Assembly: GCF_001611795.1 (NCBI RefSeq)
Contig: NZ_CP015098.1
Span: 6,076,001-6,140,000, forward strand
Source: Streptomyces qaidamensis
GTDB lineage: Bacteria > Actinomycetota > Actinomycetes > Streptomycetales > Streptomycetaceae
DNA length: 64,000 nt
Direction of reading: 5' to 3'
A program made the translations under genes and the position numbers. Below the pieces are notes generated by a model, which had not been told where the DNA came from, did not search any database, and saw nothing but the letters and a program-made list of their open reading frames with translations. Shown here piece after piece: positions 8,064-16,385 of this stretch (position 1 is its first letter; every line of letters begins with the position of its first letter).

Positions 8064-9524
8064 TCAGGGAGACTTGAGCACCGCCTCCATCACCGCCCGC
8101 GCGATCGGCGCCGCGTCACCGCCCCCGCTGATGTCCCCGCGTCTCGCCTCCGCGTCCTCCACGACGACCGCGACCGCCACCCGCGCCGCCATGTCGCGCT
8201 CGCCCTGCGCCCAGGAGACGAACCAGGCGTACGGCGTCCCGGAGTTGCCGAGGCCGTGCTGGGCGGTGCCGGTCTTGCCGCCGACCTTGGCGCCGCGGAT
8301 GGCGGCTTTGCGTCCGCCGCCGTTCTCGACCACGTCCCGCATCATCGCCCGCAGCCGGACAGCGGTGGACGGGTACATCGCCTGGCGGATCGCCCGCGAG
8401 CCGGCCGTCGCGAGGGTGCTGCCGCCCGGCCGGGTCGTGCGCTCCACCAGGTAGGGGTCCCGCACCTGGCCGCCGTTGGCCACGGCCGCGGCGACCATCG
8501 CCATCTGCAGCGGTGTGGCGCGGGTGTTGTACTGGCCGATCGACGACAGCGCCAGCTGTGCCTTGTCCAGGGTGGTGTCGAACGTGGACCGGGCCACCGG
8601 GAAGGGGATCCTCAACTCCCCGTTGTTGAAGCCGAACGCGTGCGCCGTGGCCGTCATGTCGGTCACGCCCACCTCCACACCGAGCTTGGCGAACACCGTG
8701 TTGCAGGAGAGGGTGAAGGCCTCGCGCACGGAGGCGTCCTTGCAGCCCTTCGGCGCGTTGGTCAGGCGCGTCCGCGTCCCGGGCAGCCGGTAGGGGTCGG
8801 GGGAGCCGGTCGGCGCTTCGAGGTCCGTGACCACACCGGCGTCCAGCGCGGCCGCCGCGGTGACGACCTTGAAGGTCGAGCCCGGCGGGTACGTCTGCCG
8901 CACCGCCCGGTTGAGCATCGGGCGGTCCTTGTCCGCGTTGAGCCGCGTCCAGGCGCGGGCCGCCGCCGAGCCGTTGCCGGACAGCGGCTGGGGGTCGTAG
9001 GACGGTGCGGACACCAGGGCCAGGATCCGGCCGGTCGACGGCTCCAGCGCCGCCACCGCGCCCTTGCGGCCCGCGAGTCCCTTGTACGCGGCCTCCTGTG
9101 CTGCCGGGTGCAGTGTCGTGACGACGTCTCCACCGGCGTTGCGCGCCCGCGTGAAGTCGTTCCACAGCGGGAACGGCGCCAGCATCGGATCCGCGCCGGA
9201 CAGCACGCCGTCCTCGGTGCTCTCCAGCAGCGTCGTCCCGTAGAGCTGCGAGGCGAAGCCGGTGACCGGGGCGTACATCGGGCCGTCGGTGTAGGTCCGT
9301 TCGTAGCGCAGGTGCTCGCGGGTGTCCCTGGAGCCGGTGACGGCCCGCCCGCCGACCAGGATGTCCCCGCGCGGCTGCTCGTAGCGCGTGATGTCGGGGC
9401 GCCGGTTGGCCGGGTTGCGGTCGTACGCCGGTGCCTGGACGACCTGCACGCGGGCGGCGTTCAGCAGCAGGGCCACCAGCAGCAGGGCGCAGAAGTATCC
9501 GGCGTGCCGGATGTGCCGGGTCAC
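8064..9524 (-). CDS. Class B penicillin-binding protein (transpeptidase)
   Basis: 486-residue membrane-anchored transpeptidase. After one transmembrane segment (residues 8-25) and a PBP dimerisation region (RGDILVGG near 52), the catalytic triad motifs occur in order: STFK (216-219), SCN (273-275) and KTGT (417-420). It cross-links peptidoglycan stem peptides outside the membrane. The GTG at 9524 overlaps the stop of the upstream FtsW/RodA gene (GTGA, 4 bases), which fixes the start although the frame stays open farther upstream. Such SEDS/bPBP pairs form glycosyltransferase-transpeptidase complexes. Which process this pair serves (hyphal tip, sporulation or spare) cannot be told from sequence. 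Confidence 0.94.
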   Translation of the reverse strand: MTRHIRHAGYFCALLLVALLLNAARVQVVQAPAYDRNPANRRPDITRYEQPRGDILVGGRAVTGSRDTREHLRYERTYTDGPMYAPVTGFASQLYGTTLLESTEDGVLSGADPMLAPFPLWNDFTRARNAGGDVVTTLHPAAQEAAYKGLAGRKGAVAALEPSTGRILALVSAPSYDPQPLSGNGSAAARAWTRLNADKDRPMLNRAVRQTYPPGSTFKVVTAAAALDAGVVTDLEAPTGSPDPYRLPGTRTRLTNAPKGCKDASVREAFTLSCNTVFAKLGVEVGVTDMTATAHAFGFNNGELRIPFPVARSTFDTTLDKAQLALSSIGQYNTRATPLQMAMVAAAVANGGQVRDPYLVERTTRPGGSTLATAGSRAIRQAMYPSTAVRLRAMMRDVVENGGGRKAAIRGAKVGGKTGTAQHGLGNSGTPYAWFVSWAQGERDMAARVAVAVVVEDAEARRGDISGGGDAAPIARAVMEAVLKSP

Positions 9525-10885
9525 CGGGTGTCCTGCCCGTCGTAACTCCGCCGGGCCGAGTCGCTCACCCGGACCAGCAACGCCACGATCGCCCAGTTGG
9601 TGACCACCGACGAGCCGCCCTGCGCCAGGAACGGCATCGCCATGCCGGTCAGCGGGATCAGGCCGGTCACCCCGCCCGCGATCACGAACACCTGGAGTGC
9701 CACCAGCGAGGCGAGGCCGACCGCGAGCAGCCGCCCGAAGGGTTCGCGCTGCGCGAGACCCGCACGGAAGCCGCGCTCCACCAGCAGGCCGTAGAGGAGG
9801 AAGACCGCGCTGATGCCGGCCAGGCCGAGCTCCTCGCCCGCGGTGGCCAGGATGAAGTCCGACTTCACGGCGAAGCCGATGAGGTACGAGTGGCCGAGCC
9901 CGAGGCCCGCGCCGAGCAGGCCGCCCTCCGCGAAGGCGAACAGCGACTGGGCGAGCTGGTTCGCGCCCTCGCCCGCCTCGATGGAGGCGAAGGGGTGCAG
10001 CCAGGTCTCGATCCTGCCGTGCACGTGCGGCTCCAGCCGGCCGACGGCGACCGCACCCAGCGAGGCCAGCAGCAGGCCGACCGCGATCCAGCCGGTGCGG
10101 CCGGTGGCCACGTAGAGGAGCACCACGAACAGGCCGAAGAACAGCAGCGAGGTGCCGAGGTCGCGCTCCAGGATCAGCACGCCGACGCTCACCAGCCAGA
10201 CGGCGACGATCGGGCCGAGGACGCGGCCGGTGGGGAGCTGGAGCTTCCAGACGCGGCGGCCGGTGTAGGCGAGGGCGTTGCGGTTCGCCGCCAGGTAGGC
10301 GGCGAAGAACACCGCGAGCAGCACCTTGGCGAACTCGCCCGGCTGGATGGAGAACCCGGCGATCCGGATCCAGAGGCGGGCCCCGTTCACCGCCGGGAAC
10401 AGGATCGGCAGCGTGAGCAGCACCAGGGCCGCGACCACACAGACGTACGTGTAGCGCTGGAGCACCCGGTGGTCGCGCAACAGCAGGACGACCAGGATGA
10501 ACAGGGCCACGCCCAGGGTCGACCACACCAGCTGGGCCGGTGCCGCCCGGTCCCCCGGGGTCTCCAGGTCGAGCCGGTAGATCAGCACCAGGCCGAGTCC
10601 GTTGAGGAGCACCCCGATGGGCAGGAGCAACGGGTCGGCGTACGGGGCCCGCAGACGTACCGCCAGGTGGGCCAGCAGCGCGAGCACGCCGAGCCCGGCG
10701 CCGTAGCCCGCGGCACCGGGCGGAAGCGTTCCGTGCCGGGCGAGGCCCACGGCGCAGTAGCCGTACACCGACAGCAGGACGGCCAGCACGATGAGGGCGA
10801 GTTCGATGCCCCGGCGCCGGGGGAGGCGGCGGACGGCGGGCGGGGGCGGGTCCGCCGTCGCCACGGTGATTCCGGCCTTACTCAT
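9521..10885 (-). CDS. FtsW/RodA/SpoVE family peptidoglycan glycosyltransferase
   Basis: 454-residue polytopic membrane protein of the SEDS family, with about ten hydrophobic helices. Conserved SEDS segments include 'RIAGFSIQPGEFAKVLLAVF', 'LERDLGTSLLFFGLF', 'SDFILATAGEELGLAG' and 'IPLTGMAMPFLAQGGSS'. These enzymes polymerise glycan strands from lipid II. The stop overlaps the start of the class B PBP gene, so the two are made together. The ATG at 10885 has a short untranslated leader before it and starts the two-gene unit. Confidence 0.95.
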   Translation of the reverse strand: MSKAGITVATADPPPPAVRRLPRRRGIELALIVLAVLLSVYGYCAVGLARHGTLPPGAAGYGAGLGVLALLAHLAVRLRAPYADPLLLPIGVLLNGLGLVLIYRLDLETPGDRAAPAQLVWSTLGVALFILVVLLLRDHRVLQRYTYVCVVAALVLLTLPILFPAVNGARLWIRIAGFSIQPGEFAKVLLAVFFAAYLAANRNALAYTGRRVWKLQLPTGRVLGPIVAVWLVSVGVLILERDLGTSLLFFGLFVVLLYVATGRTGWIAVGLLLASLGAVAVGRLEPHVHGRIETWLHPFASIEAGEGANQLAQSLFAFAEGGLLGAGLGLGHSYLIGFAVKSDFILATAGEELGLAGISAVFLLYGLLVERGFRAGLAQREPFGRLLAVGLASLVALQVFVIAGGVTGLIPLTGMAMPFLAQGGSSVVTNWAIVALLVRVSDSARRSYDGQDTR

Positions 10886-10937
10886 GTCCGGAATCTACCC
10901 AAACAGTGCGTCTTGTGCGCCTTTGGGTGACCGGGTG

Positions 10938-11525
10938 TCAGCACCAGCGTGGCGCGGGGCCGATGTTGTCGATGTACCGGGCCGCGCCCCAGGCCCAGGT
11001 GCCGTCCGTCAGCAGGTACCAGAGCGGATTGCCCTGCACGGTCTCACCGCCCGTCTTGCAGAAGATGTTGACCTTGTCGCCCCGGTGGGCGTACCGGATG
11101 ATCTGCGAACCGCGGTTCGGGGCGCTGCGCAGCGCCAGCGTGTCCGCCGTGACGACGCCCTCGTAGAGGCGCTGGTCGTGGTGGCCGTTGCCACCGCTGC
11201 CGTTGCCGTTGCCGTTACCCCCGCTGCCGTTGCCGTTGCCGTTACCCCCGCTGCCGTTGCCGCCGCTGCCGTTGCCGTGGCCGTTCCCGCCACTGCCGTT
11301 GCCGTTGCCGTTACCCCCGCTACCGTTGCCGCCGCTGCCGTTACCCCCGCTACCGTTGCCGCCGTTGCCGTTCCCGCCGCTGGGGTCGTGGTGGCTGTTG
11401 CCGTTGCCGCCGCCGTTGCCGCCGCTCGGGTCCCAGTCGTCGTTCGCGGCGGCGGGCGTGACGGCGGCCGCGGCGGCGAGGAGCCCGGCGGCGGTGGCTA
11501 TGGAGAGACGGGTGCGCAGGGACAT
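10938..11525 (-). CDS. Secreted SH3-like protein with Gly/Asn repeat region
   Basis: 195-residue exported protein. A signal peptide (LSIATAAGLLAAAAAV then TPAAA) leads into a 90-residue region made almost only of Gly, Asn and Ser (GGNGSG and GGNGNGNG units), followed by a bacterial SH3-like domain (VTADTLALRSAPNRGSQIIR, then 'GDKVNIFCKTGG' and 'WYLLTDGTWAWGAARYIDN'). SH3 domains of this class bind cell-wall peptides; the repeat is probably a flexible spacer. The ATG at 11525 has GGAGGT seven bases upstream. The gene lies just beyond the FtsW start and is transcribed in the same direction. Confidence 0.88.
   Translation of the reverse strand: MSLRTRLSIATAAGLLAAAAAVTPAAANDDWDPSGGNGGGNGNSHHDPSGGNGNGGNGSGGNGSGGNGSGGNGNGNGSGGNGHGNGSGGNGSGGNGNGNGSGGNGNGNGSGGNGHHDQRLYEGVVTADTLALRSAPNRGSQIIRYAHRGDKVNIFCKTGGETVQGNPLWYLLTDGTWAWGAARYIDNIGPAPRWC
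11183..11435 (-). repeat. Short tandem repeats encoding Gly/Asn/Ser-rich spacer
   Basis: Inside the SH3 gene, units of 6-12 bases (forms of GGCAACGGCAGCGG) are repeated about twenty times with small variations. The reading frame is intact. Such arrays expand and contract by slippage, so the spacer length probably varies between strains. Confidence 0.85.
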
Positions 11526-11585
11526 GGGGACTACCTCCATGTGGGGGCGAGGGTGCCGAAGCTGACTTATCGCCACATTAGGAGC

Positions 11586-11615
11586 GCCCAGGGGGTGCCG
11601 CCCCCCACGCTGGGC
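11586..11615. terminator. Stem-loop between kinase and SH3 genes
   Basis: Inverted repeat GCCCAG/CTGGGC with inner GGGG/CCCC pairing, just after the histidine-kinase stop on the minus strand. It could end that transcript. No U-run follows, as is common in Streptomyces. Confidence 0.45.
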
Positions 11616-11639
11616 CATAGGAGCACGTGCCCCGGGCTC

Positions 11640-12887
11640 TCACTCCGCCGCCAGCCTCAGGGTGGCCACCGCCCCGCCCTCCGGGGCGTTCGCGAACTCC
11701 AGCCGTGCCCCCAGCACCTCGGCCTGCCCCCGCGCGATGGTCAGCCCCAGCCCGTGCCCCCGCGTGCCGCCCTCCGTGCGGAACCGCTGCGGCCCGTGCA
11801 CGACCAGGTACTCGGGGAACCCGTCCCCGTGGTCGCGAACGGTCACCACCGGACCGTCCACGGTCAGCACCACAGGCCCCCGCCCGTGTTTGTGCGCGTT
11901 CGCCACGAGGTTGCCCAGCACCCGCTCCAGCCGCCGCCGGTCCGTCTCCACGGACACATCCCGTACGACCCTGACCTCCGTGCCGTTCCCCGCCGCCCGC
12001 ACCGCCCGCTCGGCCAGCGGCCCCAGTCGCTCGGTGTCCAGCTCCACCCGCTCCCGTCCGGTGTCCAGCCGCGAGATCTCCAGCAGGTCCTCGGTGAGCG
12101 TGCGCAGCGCCGCCACCCGGTCGCGGACCAGCTCCGTAGGGCGGCCCGGCGGCAGCAGCTCGGCCGCCGCGTGCAGTCCGGTCAGCGGCGTGCGGAGTTC
12201 ATGCGCGACATCCGCCGTGAACCGCTGCTCGGCGAGCAGCTTGCCCTGGAGCGAGGCTGCCATGGAGTCCAGCGCGGCGGCGACCGCGGCCACCTCGTCC
12301 TGCGGACCGGCCTTCGTGCGCGGGCCCGTGCGGGGGTCGTTCACGCGCGCGTCCAGATCGCCCGCGCTGATCCGCCGCGCGACCAGGGCCGTGGTGTGCA
12401 GCCGCCGCGTCACCCGTGTCACCGCGAACGCCCCGACCAGCAGCGTCGCCCCGATCGCCAGGCCCGACGACCACAAGATCGCCCGGTCCAGACCCTCGAT
12501 CGTGCGGGCCTGCTGCGCGTAGTCGACCGCGACGGCCAGCGCGCGCCCGCCGTCGACGGGACCCGCCGCCCACATCGTGGGGCGTCCCTCCCGTTCGGCG
12601 ACCATCGTGCCGCGGTCCCCGGCCACCGCCAGGTCCCGCAGTTCCCCGGGCAGTCCCGGCGGATCCACCCCGGCGCCCCGCCGCAGCGTGTCCCCGGCCT
12701 CGTACCGCTCCGTCGCCTGCGTCAGCCGCTGCAGCGCCTGGTCGCGTGCCTGGCCGACGGTCTGGTTCGTCACCTGCACGTGCACCAGGACGCCGAGCAG
12801 GGCCGCCAGCGCGCAGCACATCACCGTGATGAAGGCGGCGGCCTTCGCGGCGAGCGTCCCCGACCACGGGGGCAGCACGGGCCTCAT
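11640..12887 (-). CDS. Sensor histidine kinase
   Basis: 415-residue membrane kinase. Transmembrane helices lie near residues 10-35 and 145-170, enclosing an extracytoplasmic sensor. A HAMP segment follows (VTRRLHTTALVARRISAGDL), then the HisKA box with the phosphorylated His in 'FTADVAHELRTPLTGL', and an ATPase domain with the N box (LGNLVANAHKHG), G1 (VRDHGDGFP) and G2 (GHGLGLTIARGQ). The start at 12887 overlaps the stop of the lipoprotein gene (ATGA). No response-regulator gene is adjacent, so its partner must be elsewhere. The lipoprotein/kinase pairing recalls the CseA/CseC arrangement of cell-envelope stress sensing, but that comparison is only suggestive. Confidence 0.92.
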   Translation of the reverse strand: MRPVLPPWSGTLAAKAAAFITVMCCALAALLGVLVHVQVTNQTVGQARDQALQRLTQATERYEAGDTLRRGAGVDPPGLPGELRDLAVAGDRGTMVAEREGRPTMWAAGPVDGGRALAVAVDYAQQARTIEGLDRAILWSSGLAIGATLLVGAFAVTRVTRRLHTTALVARRISAGDLDARVNDPRTGPRTKAGPQDEVAAVAAALDSMAASLQGKLLAEQRFTADVAHELRTPLTGLHAAAELLPPGRPTELVRDRVAALRTLTEDLLEISRLDTGRERVELDTERLGPLAERAVRAAGNGTEVRVVRDVSVETDRRRLERVLGNLVANAHKHGRGPVVLTVDGPVVTVRDHGDGFPEYLVVHGPQRFRTEGGTRGHGLGLTIARGQAEVLGARLEFANAPEGGAVATLRLAAE

Positions 12888-13639
12888 CCGCCGCTCACGG
12901 AGGCGGAGCCCGACGGGGCGGCGGAGGGGGAGGCCGAGGCCGACGGCTGCCGGGAGTGCTTGCGCGGGCCGGTGCGCAGCATCTCGTCGTGGGTGAGGAG
13001 CATGGCCCGCTGGTCCCGGTCCCAGGTCCACTGCAGGCGGTACTCGTAACCCGCGACCTCCGACGGCGAGCGGATCACCAGGGAGCGTCCGGCCAGCTCG
13101 ACACCGCTGAGCGCGTCCTCCCAGGCCATCACCTGCACCAGCCGGTGCTTCTCGACGGTGTAGACGCGGACCGCGGTCGTCTTGCCGGGCAGCAGCGGGA
13201 AGCCCAGCGTCAGGTCGTCGTGCCCGTCGCCGGTCAGGTCCCGGTAGTACGGCCTGAGCACCGGGCACCTTCCCTGCCCCGGGCCCTGCGCACACTCGGC
13301 CATCCTGCGCTTCGTGTCGCGGTAGGGCGCCTTGCCGCCGTCGTACTCACCGGGGTGCCGGGCGATCTCGGCCCGGACGATCCCGACCGGGTCCACCCGG
13401 CGGATGTCGTCGCCGGGGACCTTCACCCCCTTGACCACCTCGGTGTTCACCTCGCCGATCTCGAAGGCCGGGCTGGACGCCGGGGTCAGCTCCGGCCAGA
13501 GCCGGGCCGGTCCCTGCGCCGTCGGGGTCGACCCCGTGCCCTCCAGCCCCCCGGCGTCCCCGCAGCCCACGGCGGCGGCAAGCAGGAGGGCGACGACGGC
13601 GAGGCGACGGGCTGCCTGTCCGGGGCGGCTGAGGGGCAC
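12884..13639 (-). CDS. Putative lipoprotein preceding the sensor kinase
   Basis: 251-residue exported lipoprotein. The N-terminal helix ends in a lipobox (LLAAAVGC, Cys near residue 26). Later segments, 'YYRDLTGDGHDDLTLGFPLL' and 'VRVYTVEKHRLVQVMAWEDA', suggest a beta-rich extracellular domain; the tail is Ser/Ala/Pro-rich. The GTG start at 13639 follows AGGAG. It overlaps the kinase gene by 4 bases and probably modulates that kinase from outside the membrane. No catalytic motif is seen. Confidence 0.82.
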   Translation of the reverse strand: MPLSRPGQAARRLAVVALLLAAAVGCGDAGGLEGTGSTPTAQGPARLWPELTPASSPAFEIGEVNTEVVKGVKVPGDDIRRVDPVGIVRAEIARHPGEYDGGKAPYRDTKRRMAECAQGPGQGRCPVLRPYYRDLTGDGHDDLTLGFPLLPGKTTAVRVYTVEKHRLVQVMAWEDALSGVELAGRSLVIRSPSEVAGYEYRLQWTWDRDQRAMLLTHDEMLRTGPRKHSRQPSASASPSAAPSGSASVSGG

Positions 13640-13808
13640 TGCACTCCTGGCGTTCGTGGGCGATCACACGGGCGGACGCGACCGTCGGCCGCGTACACCT
13701 TATTCGTAGGGAAGTCCCATTTGCGGGAGAGGGCAGCAGGACGTGTGCGCCCTCGGGCGGCAAGCCGTACGGGTGCCGGGCTGCGCGGTGAGCTCCTCCG
13801 GCAGCGGG

Positions 13809-14312
13809 CTACTCGGTGAGTTCCTCCAGCAGCCGGGCCGTGGCCAGCCCGGCCCGCAGGTAGTCGACGAACAGGTCGTTGTGCAGCGCCCAGGGCGAGC
13901 GCCGGTCCCGGATCAGCCGGATCGCCGCCTCGGCGGAGCTGCCCTGCCGCATCAGCGCGTGCGCGACGACCAGACCGGAGCGGTTGTACCCGTGGTAACA
14001 GCGGACGAGGACCCTGCGGCCCTCGCTCATCGCCTCGCACGCCGCCTCGGCCAGCCGGATCACCCCGGCCAGCTGCGTTCCGTCCAGGGGGCCGTCGGGG
14101 ATGGGCCACACATGGTGCCGGACGCCGGGATCGGGCCCGTGCCCCGGCAGCCGCAGCAGCGTCTGCACGAGGTCGAACTCGTTCCGTACGACGGCGAACT
14201 CCAGGTGCCCCAAGGCCCCCGTGTACTCGTGACCGCCCATCCAGAGCCCGGGGACGACCTCGCTCCACGGACTCTCCGGAGCGGGCACGTCGGGTTTACT
14301 GCGGGTACGCAA
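13809..14312 (-). CDS. Dual-specificity-type protein phosphatase
   Basis: 167-residue cysteine phosphatase of the DSP/PTP class. The active-site loop is 'VRCYHGYNRSGLV' (Cys and Arg in the C-x5-R spacing), preceded by a general-acid-like Asp in 'VWPIPDGPLDG'. Substrates are unknown. It starts with ATG at 14312 and is divergent from the NERD gene, with a 119-base shared upstream region. It does not overlap neighbouring genes. Confidence 0.88.
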   Translation of the reverse strand: MRTRSKPDVPAPESPWSEVVPGLWMGGHEYTGALGHLEFAVVRNEFDLVQTLLRLPGHGPDPGVRHHVWPIPDGPLDGTQLAGVIRLAEAACEAMSEGRRVLVRCYHGYNRSGLVVAHALMRQGSSAEAAIRLIRDRRSPWALHNDLFVDYLRAGLATARLLEELTE

Positions 14313-14431
14313 CGGCGCCTCCCCACGATCACCGCCCGAGGGTCCGCGGGCAGGCCCAACTCCTCTCCAAGGTAACCGGGTTCTTGCCCCCGCAGCACCC
14401 CGACTGTTCCCATGGACTGGGGTGATGGTGC

Positions 14432-15235
14432 ATGAACGGACTGCGCGTCATACCGACCTGGCGGCACGGCCGGGAACGGCTGTACGTCTGCCTCCCGGAC
14501 GGCAGGAACATCGCCTGGTACGACCGTGAGGCCGCCCGGGTGAATCTGCTCGGCCAGGACCGCGAGGACGACGTCCTGCGGGCCCTCGGCCCCTTCATCA
14601 CCGGCCCCGTGACCGTGGGGCCGCCCCCGGTGCCGACCCCCGCCGAACTGGCCCGCCTCGCCCTCCACCCCGACGACGACCTGGCCCCCAACCGCCCCGG
14701 CGAGTCCCTCGTCGTCGCCCTCGACCGCGACCCCGGCCCCACCCACCGGCTGCGACCCGACCCGCGCCGCAGGGCCCTGGCCGCCGAACAGGCGGTCGGC
14801 GACGCCCTGGACCGCCTCGACGGCGCCGGCTGGCACGCCCTGCACTCCGTGCCACTCCCTGGCGGCGACCGCATCCACCACCTGCTGATCGGCCCCGGCG
14901 GCCTCTACGCCGTCCACACCCTCCACGCCCGCAAACAGCGCGTCCGTATCGCAGACCCCATGATCACCCTGGGCCGCCGCGAGCCGTACCCCCTCCTGCG
15001 CCGCGTCCGCTCCGACGCCGACCGCGCCTCCTACGCCCTGACGGCGGAGGTCCGCCCGGTGCTCGCCCTGGTGGACCCGGCGACGCTGTCGATCCCGACC
15101 GCCCCCCGGGAGGTCCATGTGCTGACGGCCGCGCAGGTGGAGGGCCTGTCCCAGCGGGGCGGGGTCCTGAAACCGGCCGACGTGGAGGCCCTGCACGCGA
15201 TGGCCCGCGACCGGAACACGTGGGCGCGGGTGTGA
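14432..15235 (+). CDS. NERD-domain protein
   Basis: 267-residue cytoplasmic protein. The C-terminal half shows a nuclease-related (NERD) pattern: 'RALAAEQAVGDALDRL' opens the domain, followed by 'HALHSVPLPGGDRIHHLLIG' and 'GGLYAVHTLHARKQRVRI'. The domain is related to Holliday-junction-resolvase-like nucleases, but the usual catalytic Lys pair is not obvious here, so activity is uncertain. The last codons (DRNTWARV) lie in the first copy of a 33-bp tandem repeat that continues past the stop. Confidence 0.75.
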   Translation: MNGLRVIPTWRHGRERLYVCLPDGRNIAWYDREAARVNLLGQDREDDVLRALGPFITGPVTVGPPPVPTPAELARLALHPDDDLAPNRPGESLVVALDRDPGPTHRLRPDPRRRALAAEQAVGDALDRLDGAGWHALHSVPLPGGDRIHHLLIGPGGLYAVHTLHARKQRVRIADPMITLGRREPYPLLRRVRSDADRASYALTAEVRPVLALVDPATLSIPTAPREVHVLTAAQVEGLSQRGGVLKPADVEALHAMARDRNTWARV

Positions 15236-15309
15236 GGGAGGCGACGGAACACGTGGGCGGGGGTGTGAGGGAGGCGACGGAACACGGGGGCGCGGGTGTG
15301 AGCGGCGCG
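15211..15309 (+). repeat. 33-bp tandem repeat, three copies
   Basis: Three near-identical 33-base units start at 15211, 15244 and 15277, each containing GGAACACG then GCGGGTGTGAG. The first unit holds the end and stop codon of the NERD gene; the other two are untranslated. Copies differ at only a few positions, so the duplication is recent. Confidence 0.9.
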
Positions 15310-15360
15310 ACCGGGGTCGGCCGGGCGGGACACGGCACCTGACCACGGCAGACGCCCGTA

Positions 15361-15432
15361 GGGTTCGTCGGGATCCGTCGGGATCCGTCGGGAATCCGTC
15401 GGGTCCGTCGGAATCCGTCGGGAACCCGTCGG
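15361..15432. repeat. Ten-base tandem repeats (CCGTCGGGAT type)
   Basis: About seven units of 9-11 bases built on 'tccgtcggga' lie between the NERD gene and the LigD-type gene. They are untranslated and imperfect in length, typical of slippage. No regulatory role is visible. Confidence 0.85.
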
Positions 15433-15440
15433 CCGTCCGG

Positions 15441-16322
15441 CTAGGGGAGCGTCCCCGCCGCCTCCGCGTCCAGCAGGGGAGCCAGCAGATCGCCGTAGTC
15501 CTGGACCCGCGGGGCGATGTCGACCGCATGGAAGTCCAGGCGGCCGGGTGCCCGGCACTCCTCGACCTCCTCCCAGGTCACCGGGGCCGAGACGGTCGGC
15601 TCGGGGCGGGCCCGGAGCGTGTAGGGCGTCGCCGTCGTCTTGCGGGCGGCGTTCTGGCTCCAGTCGACGAAGACCTTCCCCGGACGCAGGCTTCTGGTCA
15701 TCCGGTGCAGCGCGAGGCGGGGCATGGCCTTCTCCGCCTCGACGGCGAGTGCCTTGGCGTACTCGGACACCCGCTCGGAGGACGCCCCTCGTACGGGGGC
15801 CAGCAGATGCAGCCCCTTCGAGCCGGAGGTCTTGGCGTAGGTCTCGATGCCGTCGGCCGCGAGCCGCTCCCGCAGCCACAGCGCGACCTCGCAGCACTGC
15901 ACGATGCTCGCCGGCGCCCCTGGATCGAGGTCGAACACGATCCGGTCGGCCTCGTCCGGGGTGTCGACGCGCCACTGGTGGGTGTGGAACTCGGCCACGA
16001 GGTTCGCCGACCACATCAGGCTCGGCAGATCCTGCACCAGGACCATCCGCGAGGGCCCTTCGACCCGCGGCACCTCGGCGGTGGTGACCCACTCGGGCGT
16101 ACCCGGCGGCACGTTCTTCGTGAAGAACACCTGCCCGTCCGGACCGTCCGGATACCGCAGGAAGGACACCGCCCGGTCACGCAGATGGGGCAGCAGGACC
16201 CCGGCGACGGTCGCGTAGTAGTGCAGCACCTCGCCCTTGGTGAAGCCGGTGGCGGGATACAGCACCTTCTCCAGATTGCTGAGAGCGAGCCGTCGCCCCT
16301 CCACCACTGTGATAGGCGCCAT
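15441..16322 (-). CDS. ligD: LigD-type polymerase/primase domain protein for end joining
   Basis: 293-residue archaeo-eukaryotic-primase-like polymerase, equivalent to the polymerase domain of LigD. Typical segments are 'LSNLEKVLYPATGFTKGEVL', 'WRVDTPDEADRIVFDLDPG' (the Asp-x-Asp metal site in FDLDPG), 'TSGSKGLHLLAPV' and 'FVDWSQNAARKTTATPYTLR'. It fills ends during non-homologous end joining. There is no ligase or 3'-phosphoesterase domain, so a separate ligase must act. The ATG at 16322 is only 63 bases from the divergent ku start, an arrangement that co-regulates the two. The symbol is used in the broad sense. Confidence 0.92.
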   Translation of the reverse strand: MAPITVVEGRRLALSNLEKVLYPATGFTKGEVLHYYATVAGVLLPHLRDRAVSFLRYPDGPDGQVFFTKNVPPGTPEWVTTAEVPRVEGPSRMVLVQDLPSLMWSANLVAEFHTHQWRVDTPDEADRIVFDLDPGAPASIVQCCEVALWLRERLAADGIETYAKTSGSKGLHLLAPVRGASSERVSEYAKALAVEAEKAMPRLALHRMTRSLRPGKVFVDWSQNAARKTTATPYTLRARPEPTVSAPVTWEEVEECRAPGRLDFHAVDIAPRVQDYGDLLAPLLDAEAAGTLP

Positions 16323-16385
16323 ACGATAAGAATCCCACGCAAACCATGACGAACACTCCCGAGCGTGACCGGAAGGGTGCAGCAC

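Noticed and set aside
9525..10526. Extended N-terminus of the PBP gene
   Set aside because: The frame is open but overlaps FtsW. The GTG at 9524 gives a normal PBP N-terminus and a 4-base overlap.
12888..13295. Extended N-terminus of the histidine kinase
   Set aside because: It would overlap the lipoprotein gene. The transmembrane helix and ATGA overlap support the start at 12887.
15211..15309. CRISPR array
   Set aside because: The 33-base units are contiguous, with no spacers and no cas genes.
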